Shown here: one piece after another, positions 8,776 to 15,903 of the stretch
Numbering within the stretch: position 1 is the first letter of the stretch
Layout of the letters: each line of letters opens with the position of its first letter
DNA from: Lachnospiraceae bacterium
GTDB taxonomy: Bacteria > Bacillota > Clostridia > Lachnospirales > Lachnospiraceae
Length of the DNA: 64,000 bases
NCBI GenBank assembly: GCA_017411305.1
Contig: JAFQQI010000052.1
Location: 186,001-250,000, forward strand
Direction of reading: 5' to 3'
Made by a program: the position numbers and the translations under genes
The notes under the pieces: model-generated
Told to the model about the DNA's origin: nothing
What the model saw: only the letters and a program-made list of their open reading frames with translations
Database searches by the model: none

Positions 8776-9174
8776 TTAGTTTGTAATTTCTTCTACTGCT
8801 AAATCAACCAGCTTATCTAATGTAATATCTTTGGTTCCTACCACATAATTATTGCACTTCAGACTGGGAATTAGAACCTTTTTAGCCGGACTGCTTCCTA
8901 TAGCCACTGCCATAGCCGGCGTGATTTCTCCCAGCATGGAATCTGCTATTACCATTCCGATTGGTCCTACCACATAATCAGCATCACGGACATTTACAAT
9001 GGTTGCATTTTCACCGGTTGCTCCAAGCTTCACACCTGCTTTCAGCATCGTCGCCGTAGCAATACTGTTGGTTCCCACTGCAACAATACACGCATCCGGT
9101 ATCTTTTTTAGCAGTCGTTCAATTAACATACGTCCAACGCTTCCGCCCTGTCCGTCAATTACCACTATTTTCAT
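8776..9174 (-). CDS. DUF3842 family protein
   Basis: 132 residues, Rossmann-like. It starts with a beta strand and glycine loop (MKIVVIDGQGGSVG) and is rich in alternating hydrophobic strands with the motif VGPIGMVIADSMLGEITPAM. This matches the Clostridia-specific DUF3842 family, whose function is not known. The GQGG loop suggests nucleotide or cofactor binding. It lies just upstream of and in line with the ECF S-subunit/kinase pair and may be co-transcribed with them. Confidence 0.75.
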   Translation of the reverse strand: MKIVVIDGQGGSVGRMLIERLLKKIPDACIVAVGTNSIATATMLKAGVKLGATGENATIVNVRDADYVVGPIGMVIADSMLGEITPAMAVAIGSSPAKKVLIPSLKCNNYVVGTKDITLDKLVDLAVEEITN

Positions 9175-9267
9175 ATATCTTCACCCTTCATGGGATATCA
9201 CCGTACTTCTGTACGGAACTGATTTGTATTTTAGCATAAACGCATAGGAAAGGCAAGCTGTTGCATC

Positions 9268-10650
9268 TTACAGGTGCTGTTGTTCCTTTCCGATATGACT
9301 GATAATTTCCTTATTAATTCTGATATAGAAAATAATAGTCATGGTAAGCGATGCTATCTCTGCAATCGGGAAAGAAAGCCATACATAATCTACATTTCCA
9401 AGCTTTGCAAGAAGCCACGCTACCGGCAAAAGTACAACCAGCTGCCTTGTCAGGGAAACCCACATACTGTACATACCGTTTCCAAGAGCCTGGAACACGG
9501 AACCGATAATAATACAAAAGCCTGCCAGCAAAAAGGAAAAACTAATAATCCGAAGTGCCGGCACACCAATGGTAAGCATGGTTTCCGACGCCTCAAACAG
9601 CATAAAAAGCTGTACCGGGAACAATTGGAAGACCAAGAAACCAACACACATAATACCTGTTGCATAAATCACACTCAGCTTCACGGCTTTTAACAGTCTG
9701 TCTCTTTTTCCTGCACCATAGTTATACGCAATAATCGGTATCATACCGTTGTTTAAACCGAACACCGGCATAAAAATAAAGCTTTGCAGTTTGAAATAAA
9801 CACCAAATACTGCTGCTGCCGTTGAAGTAAATGCCATCAGTATCTGATTCATGCCATAGGTCATGACAGAGCCGATAGACTGCATAATAATGGAAGGAAG
9901 GCCGACTGCATAAATGCTGCCGATGATTTTAAAATCCGGTCGGAATCCCTTTATGTGCAGTTTAATCTCTGTATTCTTTTTCACATTAAGAATCACACCT
10001 GCAATACCGCCAATTATCTGACCGATTACGGTTGCCACGGCAGCACCCGCAACTCCCATCTCCGGGAATCCGAAATAACCGAATATTAAAATCGGATCCA
10101 GAATAATGTTGATTATGGCACCCAATCCCTGGGTAATCATCGAATAAACTGTTTTTCCCGTTGACTGAAGCAGTCGCTCGCAAATCAATTGAGTATATAA
10201 CCCAAAAGAGAGGCAACACACAATCATCATATACTGTTTTCCGTATTCCATAATCTGAACATCTTTCGTCTGACTTGCATAAAAAGGCGTTACCGCAAAC
10301 AGACCGATTAATAAAAACAGCAGATAGCTGACTCCCGCCAGAAACACACCGTTCATTGCGGCTTTATTTGCTTTTTTATAGTCCTTTTCCCCAAGAGATT
10401 TGGAAAGCAGTGCATTAACACCAACACCGGTTCCGCCTCCGATTGCAATCATCAACGTCTGCAGCGGAAAAGCCAATGATACAGCTGTTAAAGCATTTTC
10501 ATTAATCTGAGCCACAAAAACACTGTCTACAATATTATATAATGCCTGTACCAGCATAGACATCATCATCGGAAAAGACATATTAAGTAAAAGCTTCCCT
10601 ACAGGCATTACACCCATTTTATTCTCTGCCATAGGAGCATTCTTATTCAT
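9268..10650 (-). CDS. MATE family efflux transporter
   Basis: A 460-residue, 12-helix MATE protein, distinct in sequence from the one at 5442-6809. It has the family patterns FPMMMSMLVQALYNIVDSVFV near the N-terminus and GMIPIIAYNYGAGKRDR at the start of the second half. It should export organic cations or drugs at the cytoplasmic membrane. It is a single gene, with no regulator adjacent. It is preceded by a CCTCTTTCTC (minus GAGAAAGAGG) ribosome site. Confidence 0.92.
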   Translation of the reverse strand: MNKNAPMAENKMGVMPVGKLLLNMSFPMMMSMLVQALYNIVDSVFVAQINENALTAVSLAFPLQTLMIAIGGGTGVGVNALLSKSLGEKDYKKANKAAMNGVFLAGVSYLLFLLIGLFAVTPFYASQTKDVQIMEYGKQYMMIVCCLSFGLYTQLICERLLQSTGKTVYSMITQGLGAIINIILDPILIFGYFGFPEMGVAGAAVATVIGQIIGGIAGVILNVKKNTEIKLHIKGFRPDFKIIGSIYAVGLPSIIMQSIGSVMTYGMNQILMAFTSTAAAVFGVYFKLQSFIFMPVFGLNNGMIPIIAYNYGAGKRDRLLKAVKLSVIYATGIMCVGFLVFQLFPVQLFMLFEASETMLTIGVPALRIISFSFLLAGFCIIIGSVFQALGNGMYSMWVSLTRQLVVLLPVAWLLAKLGNVDYVWLSFPIAEIASLTMTIIFYIRINKEIISHIGKEQQHL

Positions 10651-10784
10651 TATCTGTAAACCTCTTTCTCTTCACAATCTTTCTCTGCGCAAAAATACTT
10701 TTCTATTATGCTATATTTTCTTCTGTGTTGCAAGTACTTATCCTTAAGCCTAAAAAGAAAACTAAAAAACTTTTAAAATTGTTG

Positions 10785-10813
10785 TTGACAGAATCCTTTT
10801 CTTCGAATATAAT
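10785..10813 (+). promoter_or_regulatory. Consensus sigma-A promoter of the tRNA operon
   Basis: TTGACA (10785-10790) and TATAAT (10808-10813) are both perfect consensus with a 17-bp spacer, about 38 bp before the first tRNA. This is the strength expected of a stable-RNA promoter. Confidence 0.88.
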
Positions 10814-10850
10814 AATTCTTGCGTTGTGTGAGTGTAAGGACAAAGAACAG

Positions 10851-10925
10851 CGGGGTGTGGCTCAGCTTGGCTAGAGCACCTGGTTTGGGACCAGGGGGTC
10901 GCAGGTTCGAATCCTGTCACCCCGA
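10851..10925 (+). tRNA. tRNA-Pro (anticodon TGG)
   Basis: Acceptor CGGGGTG pairs with CACCCCG and the discriminator is A. The anticodon loop reads TTTGGGA with TGG, and the T-loop is GGTTCGAATCC. It is the first of six tRNAs in one plus-strand cluster. The CCA is not encoded. Confidence 0.96.
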
Positions 10926-10946
10926 TTACCAACGCTTAACATATAC

Positions 10947-11017
10947 GCGGGTGTAGTTCAATGGTAGAACACCAGCCTTCCAAGCTGGATACGTGGGTTC
11001 GATTCCCATCACCCGCT
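10947..11017 (+). tRNA. tRNA-Gly (anticodon TCC)
   Basis: A 71-nt tRNA. Acceptor GCGGGTG pairs with the 3' strand ending ACCCGC, the anticodon stem CCAGC/GCTGG holds the loop CTTCCAA, and the discriminator is T. It is second in the cluster. Confidence 0.96.
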
Positions 11018-11046
11018 TTTGCATTGTAATTTATCCAAATGCATGT

Positions 11047-11120
<74 letters not shown>

Positions 11121-11125
11121 TTTAT

Positions 11126-11200
11126 GGTGGGTATGGCGCAGTTGGTTAGCGCGCCAGATTGTGGCTCTGGAGGCCGAGGGTTCGAGTCCCTCTATCCACC
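11126..11200 (+). tRNA. tRNA-His (anticodon GTG)
   Basis: Anticodon stem CCAGA/TCTGG with loop TTGTGGC. The extra 5' G characteristic of tRNA-His (11126) can pair with C at 11200, extending the acceptor stem to eight pairs. It is fourth in the cluster. Confidence 0.95.
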
Positions 11201-11253
11201 CTCTACCGGACTTGTCGAGGAGATTTTGTCCCGGGTGGCAAGCTTGGTGTTTT

Positions 11254-11325
11254 TGGGCTATCGCCAAGCGGTAAGGCACAGGACTTTGACTCCTGCATTC
11301 GCTGGTTCGAATCCAGCTAGCCCAG
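11254..11325 (+). tRNA. tRNA-Gln (anticodon TTG)
   Basis: A 72-nt tRNA. Acceptor TGGGCTA pairs with TAGCCCA and the discriminator is G. The anticodon stem CAGGA/TCCTG holds the loop CTTTGAC. It is fifth in the cluster. Confidence 0.96.
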
Positions 11326-11341
11326 TTTTTAAATATAATAT

Positions 11342-11414
11342 GGGCCACTAGCTCAGGTGGTAGAGCACTTGACTTTTAATCAAGTTGTCCGGGGTTCGAG
11401 TCCCCGGTGGCTCA
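11342..11414 (+). tRNA. tRNA-Lys (anticodon TTT)
   Basis: A 73-nt tRNA. Acceptor GGGCCAC pairs with GTGGCTC and the discriminator is A. The anticodon stem CTTGA/TCAAG holds the loop CTTTTAA. It is last in the cluster, directly followed by a terminator. Confidence 0.96.
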
Positions 11415-11416
11415 CG

Positions 11417-11449
11417 AAAAACTGTATCAAGTTTTGATACAGTTTTTTT
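11417..11449 (+). terminator. Terminator of the tRNA operon
   Basis: A hairpin with arms AAAACTGTATCAA and TTGATACAGTTTT and a three-base loop runs straight into a T tract at 11443-11449. Confidence 0.92.
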
Positions 11450-11474
11450 CTGTGTATTTTTAGCCGCACTGTAT

Positions 11475-11498
11475 CAAAAAAAGAGCCACTAGGGCTCT
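11475..11498 (-). terminator. Terminator of the methyltransferase-to-YfcE operon
   Basis: On the minus strand, AGAGCC (11493-11498) pairs with GGCTCT (11482-11487) and is followed by TTTTTTT. It lies 7 bp after the YfcE-like stop codon. Confidence 0.85.
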
Positions 11499-11505
11499 AT
11501 CTTTG

Positions 11506-11988
11506 CTATTCCAGATAATTAATTGTAAAATGTGCATCTCCGTTCTTATCCAGCTCCATAATAATAAAGGAAGGCTTTCTGCCATCCTGTCTGGGATAAG
11601 TCAGGCTTCCCGGATTAATCGCAATAATCCCATCATCAATATCCACCACCGGCTTATGGGAATGCCCATACATTACAATATCCACTCCCTTGTCCATTGC
11701 TTCTGCTTTGATAAGATTATTTCCAACCGATACTCCGTATGTATGTCCATGGGTCAACCACACCTTATATTTCCCCAGCTGAAATTCCTTTTCTCTTGGT
11801 AAATCGGAAAAGAAATCATTATTTCCCTGTACCATCTGAACCGGACATCCGGCACTCTTAGCTATGGTATACTCACTGCCCTCAATATCGCCGCAATGAA
11901 TTACCATATCTACCGGCGCAACACGCTTAAGCACCTGCAGATAGTTTTCATGATACCGGTGCGTATCGCTGACTATTAGTATTTTCAT
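11506..11988 (-). CDS. YfcE/MJ0936 family metallophosphoesterase
   Basis: 160 residues with all calcineurin-like phosphoesterase motifs in order: VSDTH near residue 7, HCGDIEGSE, GNNDFFSD, THGHTYG and YGHSHKP. These form the di-metal site. Small YfcE-type enzymes hydrolyse phosphodiesters such as bis-pNPP, and their natural substrate is unclear. It begins 12 bp after rdgB and ends the operon, in front of a terminator. The RdgB-phosphoesterase pairing is common in Clostridia. Confidence 0.92.
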   Translation of the reverse strand: MKILIVSDTHRYHENYLQVLKRVAPVDMVIHCGDIEGSEYTIAKSAGCPVQMVQGNNDFFSDLPREKEFQLGKYKVWLTHGHTYGVSVGNNLIKAEAMDKGVDIVMYGHSHKPVVDIDDGIIAINPGSLTYPRQDGRKPSFIIMELDKNGDAHFTINYLE

Positions 11989-12000
11989 TGGTGCCGCTCC

Positions 12001-12612
12001 TTACCTTTTTCCTTCAAGTCTTTCTCTGATTGCGCGCAGCGCCTTTCCTCTATGACTGATTTCGTTCTTTTCGTCTTCTGATAATTCTGCAGTTGTTCTG
12101 GCATACGAGGGTACATAAAAAATCGGATCATAGCCAAAGCCGTTACTGCCCTTTTCTTCATAACCGATCGTTCCTTCGATAGTTGCTTTTTCACAGAGCA
12201 CTTCGCCTCCCGGCAGCACTGCCGCAATGGCACACACAAATCTCGCCGTACGCTTAGCTTCCGCCACACCCTCAAGCAGTTTAATGATATGACTGTTTTT
12301 CACAGAATAAGGTGTTTCTTCTCCTAAATATCTGGCAGAATAAATTCCCGGTTCCCCACCCAGATAATCAACTTCCAGTCCGGAATCATCCGCAAGAACA
12401 ATGGCGTCCTTAGCAAGCTCTGCCACTGCCTTAGCTTTGATTGCCGCATTCTCTTCAAAGCTCTGCCCGTCTTCCACGATATCGGGATTCAGACCTGCTT
12501 CCTTCATGGACAAAATCTGTGTTTCTTCACCGTTCACTATCATATTTTCAAGAATTTTGCGTATTTCACGCATTTTCCCTTCGTTGCCCGTAGCAAATAT
12601 AATCTTACGCAT
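12001..12612 (-). CDS. rdgB: XTP/dITP pyrophosphatase (RdgB/HAM1 family)
   Basis: 203 residues from the preferred start. The N-terminal FATGNEGKMREI and the central VLADDSGLEVDYLGGEPGIYSARY are diagnostic of the Ham1/RdgB fold, as is GFGYDPIF later on. The enzyme cleaves deaminated purine nucleoside triphosphates to monophosphates plus pyrophosphate, protecting DNA and RNA from inosine or xanthosine. An ATG six codons further upstream has no ribosome site. The chosen ATG at 12612 has GGAAGG seven bases before it. It sits between the amidase-like gene and the YfcE-like gene. Confidence 0.95.
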   Translation of the reverse strand: MRKIIFATGNEGKMREIRKILENMIVNGEETQILSMKEAGLNPDIVEDGQSFEENAAIKAKAVAELAKDAIVLADDSGLEVDYLGGEPGIYSARYLGEETPYSVKNSHIIKLLEGVAEAKRTARFVCAIAAVLPGGEVLCEKATIEGTIGYEEKGSNGFGYDPIFYVPSYARTTAELSEDEKNEISHRGKALRAIRERLEGKR

Positions 12613-12632
12613 ACTATTTCCTTCCGTCATTT

Positions 12633-13685
12633 TTATTTTTGTTCATACACTTGCATTATGGCCCGGTAAATGCCGGTAGCAATTTTATCAACATACTCGT
12701 CTCTTACCAAAAGCGTCGCTTCCTGTTTATTGGTAATATATCCCACACGTATCAGTGCTGCCGGAACCGTAGCATTCCGGATCGTATAATCGCTTTCTGT
12801 TGCTTCTGTAAGCCCCAACGCCTTTCCCTTAATGCTCGTTACCACTTCCTTTTCCAAAAAGTCCGCAAGTTCCACACTGCCGAAACCGGGAATGAAATAA
12901 TCTCCGTTATATACCGTTTCCGTGCCGTATATCGAGCTGTCTTCTCCCGCATTTACGCCAATTCCGATAAACATATCGGCTTTGGTTTCATTGGCAAGTC
13001 CTATTCTGTTTTGTTCAGACGGATTCACATCATCCATTCTTGTATAATATGCCTTAATGTCACTTCCGTCCAGTTTTTCCTTCAGCTTTCGGGCTATCTG
13101 CAGGGCAATATCCTTTTCCAGTGTATTCCCCTCTGCATATCCTGCATCTGCTCCTCCGCATACCGGGTCAATCACTACAATTTTGTCATATAACTCTCTG
13201 GGTGACAAAAAACTGATATAAAGGTTCCCATTCTCTAAAATGGTGCGGCATTCATATATTCCCGTAAGCTGAAACTTCAACCGGCTGCCTTCTTCCGAAA
13301 ACTCAAAACTGCCTTGCTTAATTGCTTCCCGATTACCTGAAATTGCATTATCCGCATAAAAGTTTTCCTCTGCTTTGGGAATCAACAGCCACAGTTCTTT
13401 ATCCATATAATGATTTTCAATTACGATATCATCTGCTTTACACCCTTCCGGTAACGGAATTCTCAAATAACTGGTATCTGCTTCTCCTATTAAAAAGGTA
13501 AGATTCCATTCCCCGTCATTTTCAGGCATTTCTTTTTTTACAGTAGTTTCTTCTCTCACCTCATCCTGCGCCACATCTGTAATCGTAATTACTTTGTGAG
13601 AAGAAAGATACAAAATGAGTGAAAACGAAACCATGAAAAAAACAATGCTGCCGATTGCAGTTTTTTTCATCAAATCATATTTCAT
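12633..13685 (-). CDS. Amidase_3 (CwlD-like) protein with degenerate zinc site; probable pseudoenzyme
   Basis: 350 residues. An N-terminal membrane anchor (about 8-28) precedes an extracytoplasmic beta-rich region (about 55-165), then an N-acetylmuramoyl-L-alanine amidase_3 fold (168-350). The fold is clear (EKDIALQIARKLKEKL, RIGLANETKADMFI, PAALIRVGYITN). However, the first zinc histidine of DPGHGG is Cys176 (DPVCGG), the second histidine (SIHxNA in the family) is Gly243, and the catalytic Glu near the C-terminus is Arg313. Only the middle ligand, Glu190, remains. I infer loss of hydrolase activity and a regulatory or peptidoglycan-binding role. It lies 6 bp downstream of the methyltransferase gene. 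Confidence 0.85.
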   Translation of the reverse strand: MKYDLMKKTAIGSIVFFMVSFSLILYLSSHKVITITDVAQDEVREETTVKKEMPENDGEWNLTFLIGEADTSYLRIPLPEGCKADDIVIENHYMDKELWLLIPKAEENFYADNAISGNREAIKQGSFEFSEEGSRLKFQLTGIYECRTILENGNLYISFLSPRELYDKIVVIDPVCGGADAGYAEGNTLEKDIALQIARKLKEKLDGSDIKAYYTRMDDVNPSEQNRIGLANETKADMFIGIGVNAGEDSSIYGTETVYNGDYFIPGFGSVELADFLEKEVVTSIKGKALGLTEATESDYTIRNATVPAALIRVGYITNKQEATLLVRDEYVDKIATGIYRAIMQVYEQK

Positions 13686-13691
13686 AATATA

Positions 13692-14846
13692 CTACTCTCT
13701 GTCCTTTTGCCTTGGCGGCTTCGGTCCGGGGAACTGATAAAAATATGTTTTCATCATCCCGTTATAAATCTTTCTGTTCTTTGCTGCTTTAATTTTCATT
13801 GATTCCTGCGCCTGCTCATACGCAGTAATCAGGTACATCGACCAGCTGTCAAGTGCCCGGTACCGTTCACCGATTGTTTGGTACAAAGCCGGCAAATTAC
13901 TTTTATCCTCAATTCTTTCACCATAAGGCGGATTGGTAATAATAAAACCGTACTTTTTACTATGACTGAGTTGTTCAACTCCCCTTTTTTGAAAATGAAT
14001 CAATTTCTCTACACCTGCAAGAGCCGCATTTGCTCTTGATACAGCTACCATCTTATCATCGATATCGTATCCCTGAATATCCGTTTCCACAGAAAGGTCG
14101 ACCATCTCCCGGGCTTCTTCAAGAGCATCCGTCCAAAGACCACCTGGCACAATATGCTGCCATTCTTCTGCCGTATAATGCCGGTTCATTCCCGGAGCAA
14201 TGTTTGCTGCCATCAGCGCTGCTTCTATGGGAAAGGTTCCGCTTCCGCAGAAAGGATCTACCAATATTCTGTCCCCGCGCCAGGGAGTCAGCATAATAAG
14301 GGCTGCCGCAAGATTTTCAGCAATAGGCGCTTTCGCAGTCAGCTTACGATACCCTCTCTTATGTAAGGATTCTCCCGTAGTGTCCAGTCCCACTGTCACT
14401 TCATCCTTCATTAAAAAAACGCGAATCGGAAAACTCAAGCCATCCTCAGCAAACCAATTCACATGATAGGTTTCCTTTAATTTTTCTACCATCGCTTTTT
14501 TCATAATTGACTGAATATCGGAAGGACTGAACAGCTTACTTTTCACACTGGCTGCTTTTGCCACCCAAAACTTACCGTCTGCCGGTATAAAATCTTCCCA
14601 TGGCAATGCTTTCGTCCCTTGAAACAATTCCTCATATGTCTCTGCATGAAAGCTCCCTATTTTAATCAAAATACGTTCTGCTGTTCTGGAAAATATATTA
14701 ATACGACATATGGCTTCTTCATCGCCTTCAAAGGTTACCCTTCCGTCTTCTACCTTGGTCACATCATAACCTAAATCTGTAATTTCTCTTTTCAGTACCG
14801 CTTCTAACCCAAAATGGCAAGGTGCAACTAATTCATATCTTCTCAT
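13692..14846 (-). CDS. THUMP-domain class I RNA methyltransferase (RlmL N-terminal-like / YpsC)
   Basis: 384 residues. A ferredoxin-like/THUMP RNA-binding region (1 to about 160) is followed by a SAM-dependent methyltransferase domain with ILVDPFCGSGTFPIEA (SAM loop) and the catalytic ITNPPYGERIED, the NPPY motif of N2-guanine methyltransferases. It probably methylates a guanine in 23S rRNA. It is first in a four-gene run: methyltransferase, amidase-like, rdgB, yfcE-like. A bidirectional terminator lies upstream, so a promoter should lie between about 14,850 and 14,915. Confidence 0.92.
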   Translation of the reverse strand: MRRYELVAPCHFGLEAVLKREITDLGYDVTKVEDGRVTFEGDEEAICRINIFSRTAERILIKIGSFHAETYEELFQGTKALPWEDFIPADGKFWVAKAASVKSKLFSPSDIQSIMKKAMVEKLKETYHVNWFAEDGLSFPIRVFLMKDEVTVGLDTTGESLHKRGYRKLTAKAPIAENLAAALIMLTPWRGDRILVDPFCGSGTFPIEAALMAANIAPGMNRHYTAEEWQHIVPGGLWTDALEEAREMVDLSVETDIQGYDIDDKMVAVSRANAALAGVEKLIHFQKRGVEQLSHSKKYGFIITNPPYGERIEDKSNLPALYQTIGERYRALDSWSMYLITAYEQAQESMKIKAAKNRKIYNGMMKTYFYQFPGPKPPRQKDRE

Positions 14847-14914
14847 ATTGTTCTCTCTGCATTAGTTTATATCTCTGTGTCTATGATAACACAAGGTTGT
14901 GGTCGTGGAAAGTG

Positions 14915-14940
14915 AAAAAAGCGCCTTATGGCGCTTTTTT
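14915..14940. terminator. Bidirectional terminator
   Basis: Perfect palindromic arms AAAAAAGCGCC and GGCGCTTTTTT with loop TTAT. It ends the small Asn/Gln-rich gene on the minus strand. Confidence 0.85.
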
Positions 14941-14947
14941 CGTGGAA

Positions 14948-15094
14948 CTAATATTCGTTGTTCTTCTTGTTGCTGTTAGAAGACTTGTCAGAAGAATTGT
15001 TCTTCTGGCTGTTCTGACAGTTCTGGCTGTTCTTGTTTTCCTGATTCTGCTTATTGCTGTTCTGGTTGTTCTGGTTATAATCGTTCTTAGACAT
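14948..15094 (-). CDS. Small Asn/Gln/Ser/Lys-rich protein (48 aa)
   Basis: A 48-residue gene. It has a strong ribosome site (AGGAGG at 15102-15107) eight bases before the ATG and a terminator directly after the stop. The protein begins MSKNDYNQNNQNSNK and contains about 17 Asn, 9 Ser, 7 Gln and 7 Lys, one Cys and almost no hydrophobic residues, so it must be disordered and very hydrophilic. Its function is unknown. Low-complexity hydrophilic proteins of this kind in spore-formers are sometimes spore components, but nothing here proves it. An ATG two codons earlier is too close to the ribosome site. Confidence 0.7.
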   Translation of the reverse strand: MSKNDYNQNNQNSNKQNQENKNSQNCQNSQKNNSSDKSSNSNKKNNEY

Positions 15095-15249
15095 TTCCAT
15101 TACCTCCTGTTTCATTAAGTTACAGCAATAGTATCTGTCTAAGCTTTTTCTTTTATTCTTCTTTGAATTAGTACTTTGGTACCGCTTTTTTATTGATTTT
15201 GCACAAAAAACAGCTTTTTTCAGTATAGTACTTTTGGACTATCCGCTCA

Positions 15250-15278
15250 TTGCTTTTTATCAGCATTCCATTTATAAT
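15250..15278 (+). promoter_or_regulatory. Candidate plus-strand promoter in the 15.1-15.9 kb gene-free region
   Basis: TTGCTT (15250-15255), a 17-bp spacer, then TATAAT (15273-15278). It points toward a terminator hairpin 70 bp downstream, with no ORF between. Confidence 0.4.
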
Positions 15279-15284
15279 AGTAAA

Positions 15285-15389
15285 TGTAAAGGGAAACCCT
15301 TCATAATTCCTATTTACAACCCTTATATTAATTATTTATACTCCCCGGTAAAGCCTGTCAGCCCCTCTGACGGGCTTTATCTATTTTTT
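15285..15389 (+). ncRNA. Candidate small RNA ending at the palindrome border
   Basis: Between the promoter-like boxes and a terminator there is no reading frame. There is a foldable segment (GTAAAT with ATTTAC enclosing AAGGG-AAA-CCCTT, about 15,280-15,316). A terminator follows: arms at 15350-15361 and 15367-15378, loop CCCCT, T tract at 15384-15389 after a five-base gap. The transcript would be about 105 nt. This is inference from layout only. Confidence 0.3.
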
Positions 15390-15839
15390 GCAATGATTTG
15401 AGAAATTTATAATATAATCGTTTCTTTCAAATCCCATATAAACTTTTGGTATTTTTTGAATCCGCCCTTTTCATATGTTTATTAGCTGCCTGCCGTAAAA
15501 CTCGAAGCCAGCAGGCAATAAGCAGTTTTTATAAGCCTTTTGAAACTTTTTATAAAAAATCAATCAGCACACAATTAAAAGATGTACAGGCCATTTCAAC
15601 TGTTCGAAGCGCAGCAAGTTTTGAAATGGCCTGTTAATATCATCTTTAAAGTGTGCTGATTAGATTTTTCAAAAAGTTTCATAGGCTTTAAAACTGTTAT
15701 TGCTGCGGCTTCTCAGACAGTTACGTTCAGGCAGCACATATATGAAAAGGGCGATTCTAAAAAATCCAGCAAAAGTTTATATAAGGCTTATGAAAGAAAA
15801 CAATTATATATCATAACGTTCTCAAATCATTGCAAAAAA
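15384..15839. repeat. 456-bp imperfect palindrome (giant inverted repeat), possible structured RNA or fold-back element
   Basis: The two halves are reverse complements of each other over the whole length at roughly 80% identity by eye. Paired blocks are 15384-15404 with 15819-15839 (21 bp, perfect), 15436-15448 with 15770-15782, 15463-15476 with 15740-15753, 15542-15551 with 15671-15680, 15562-15572 with 15651-15661, and 15586-15599 with 15621-15634 around a 21-nt loop. Each half also carries its own short hairpin at matching places (GCCTGC/GCAGGC near 15488-15515 on the left, TGCTGC/GCAGCA near 15701-15736 on the right), which would make a four-way junction. Both outer ends coincide with T tracts of terminators facing inward. 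No credible ORF is inside. It could be a large non-coding RNA, a MITE-like fold-back, or a duplicated-and-inverted intergenic segment. Confidence 0.85.
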
Positions 15840-15866
15840 GACGCCCTGACCGAAGTCAGAGCGCCT
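15834..15866 (-). terminator. Terminator of the sugar ABC transporter operon
   Basis: Minus-strand arms GGCGCTCTGAC (15856-15866 region) and GTCAGGGCGTC with loop TTCG, then TTTTTT at 15834-15839. The stem contains two G-T wobbles. The T tract is also the outer end of the giant palindrome. Confidence 0.85.
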
Positions 15867-15903
15867 CATTATTTTTGGTTAGACTTTATTCTAAATCGAA
15901 TAA

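Noticed and set aside
14822-15118. 98-residue very hydrophobic plus-strand ORF
   Set aside because: It is antisense to the Asn/Gln-rich gene: Asn codons read backwards give Val and Leu. No ribosome site.
15446-15637. 63-residue ORF inside the giant palindrome
   Set aside because: No ribosome site, ends at the palindrome centre by chance, and the inverted-repeat constraint explains the sequence better.
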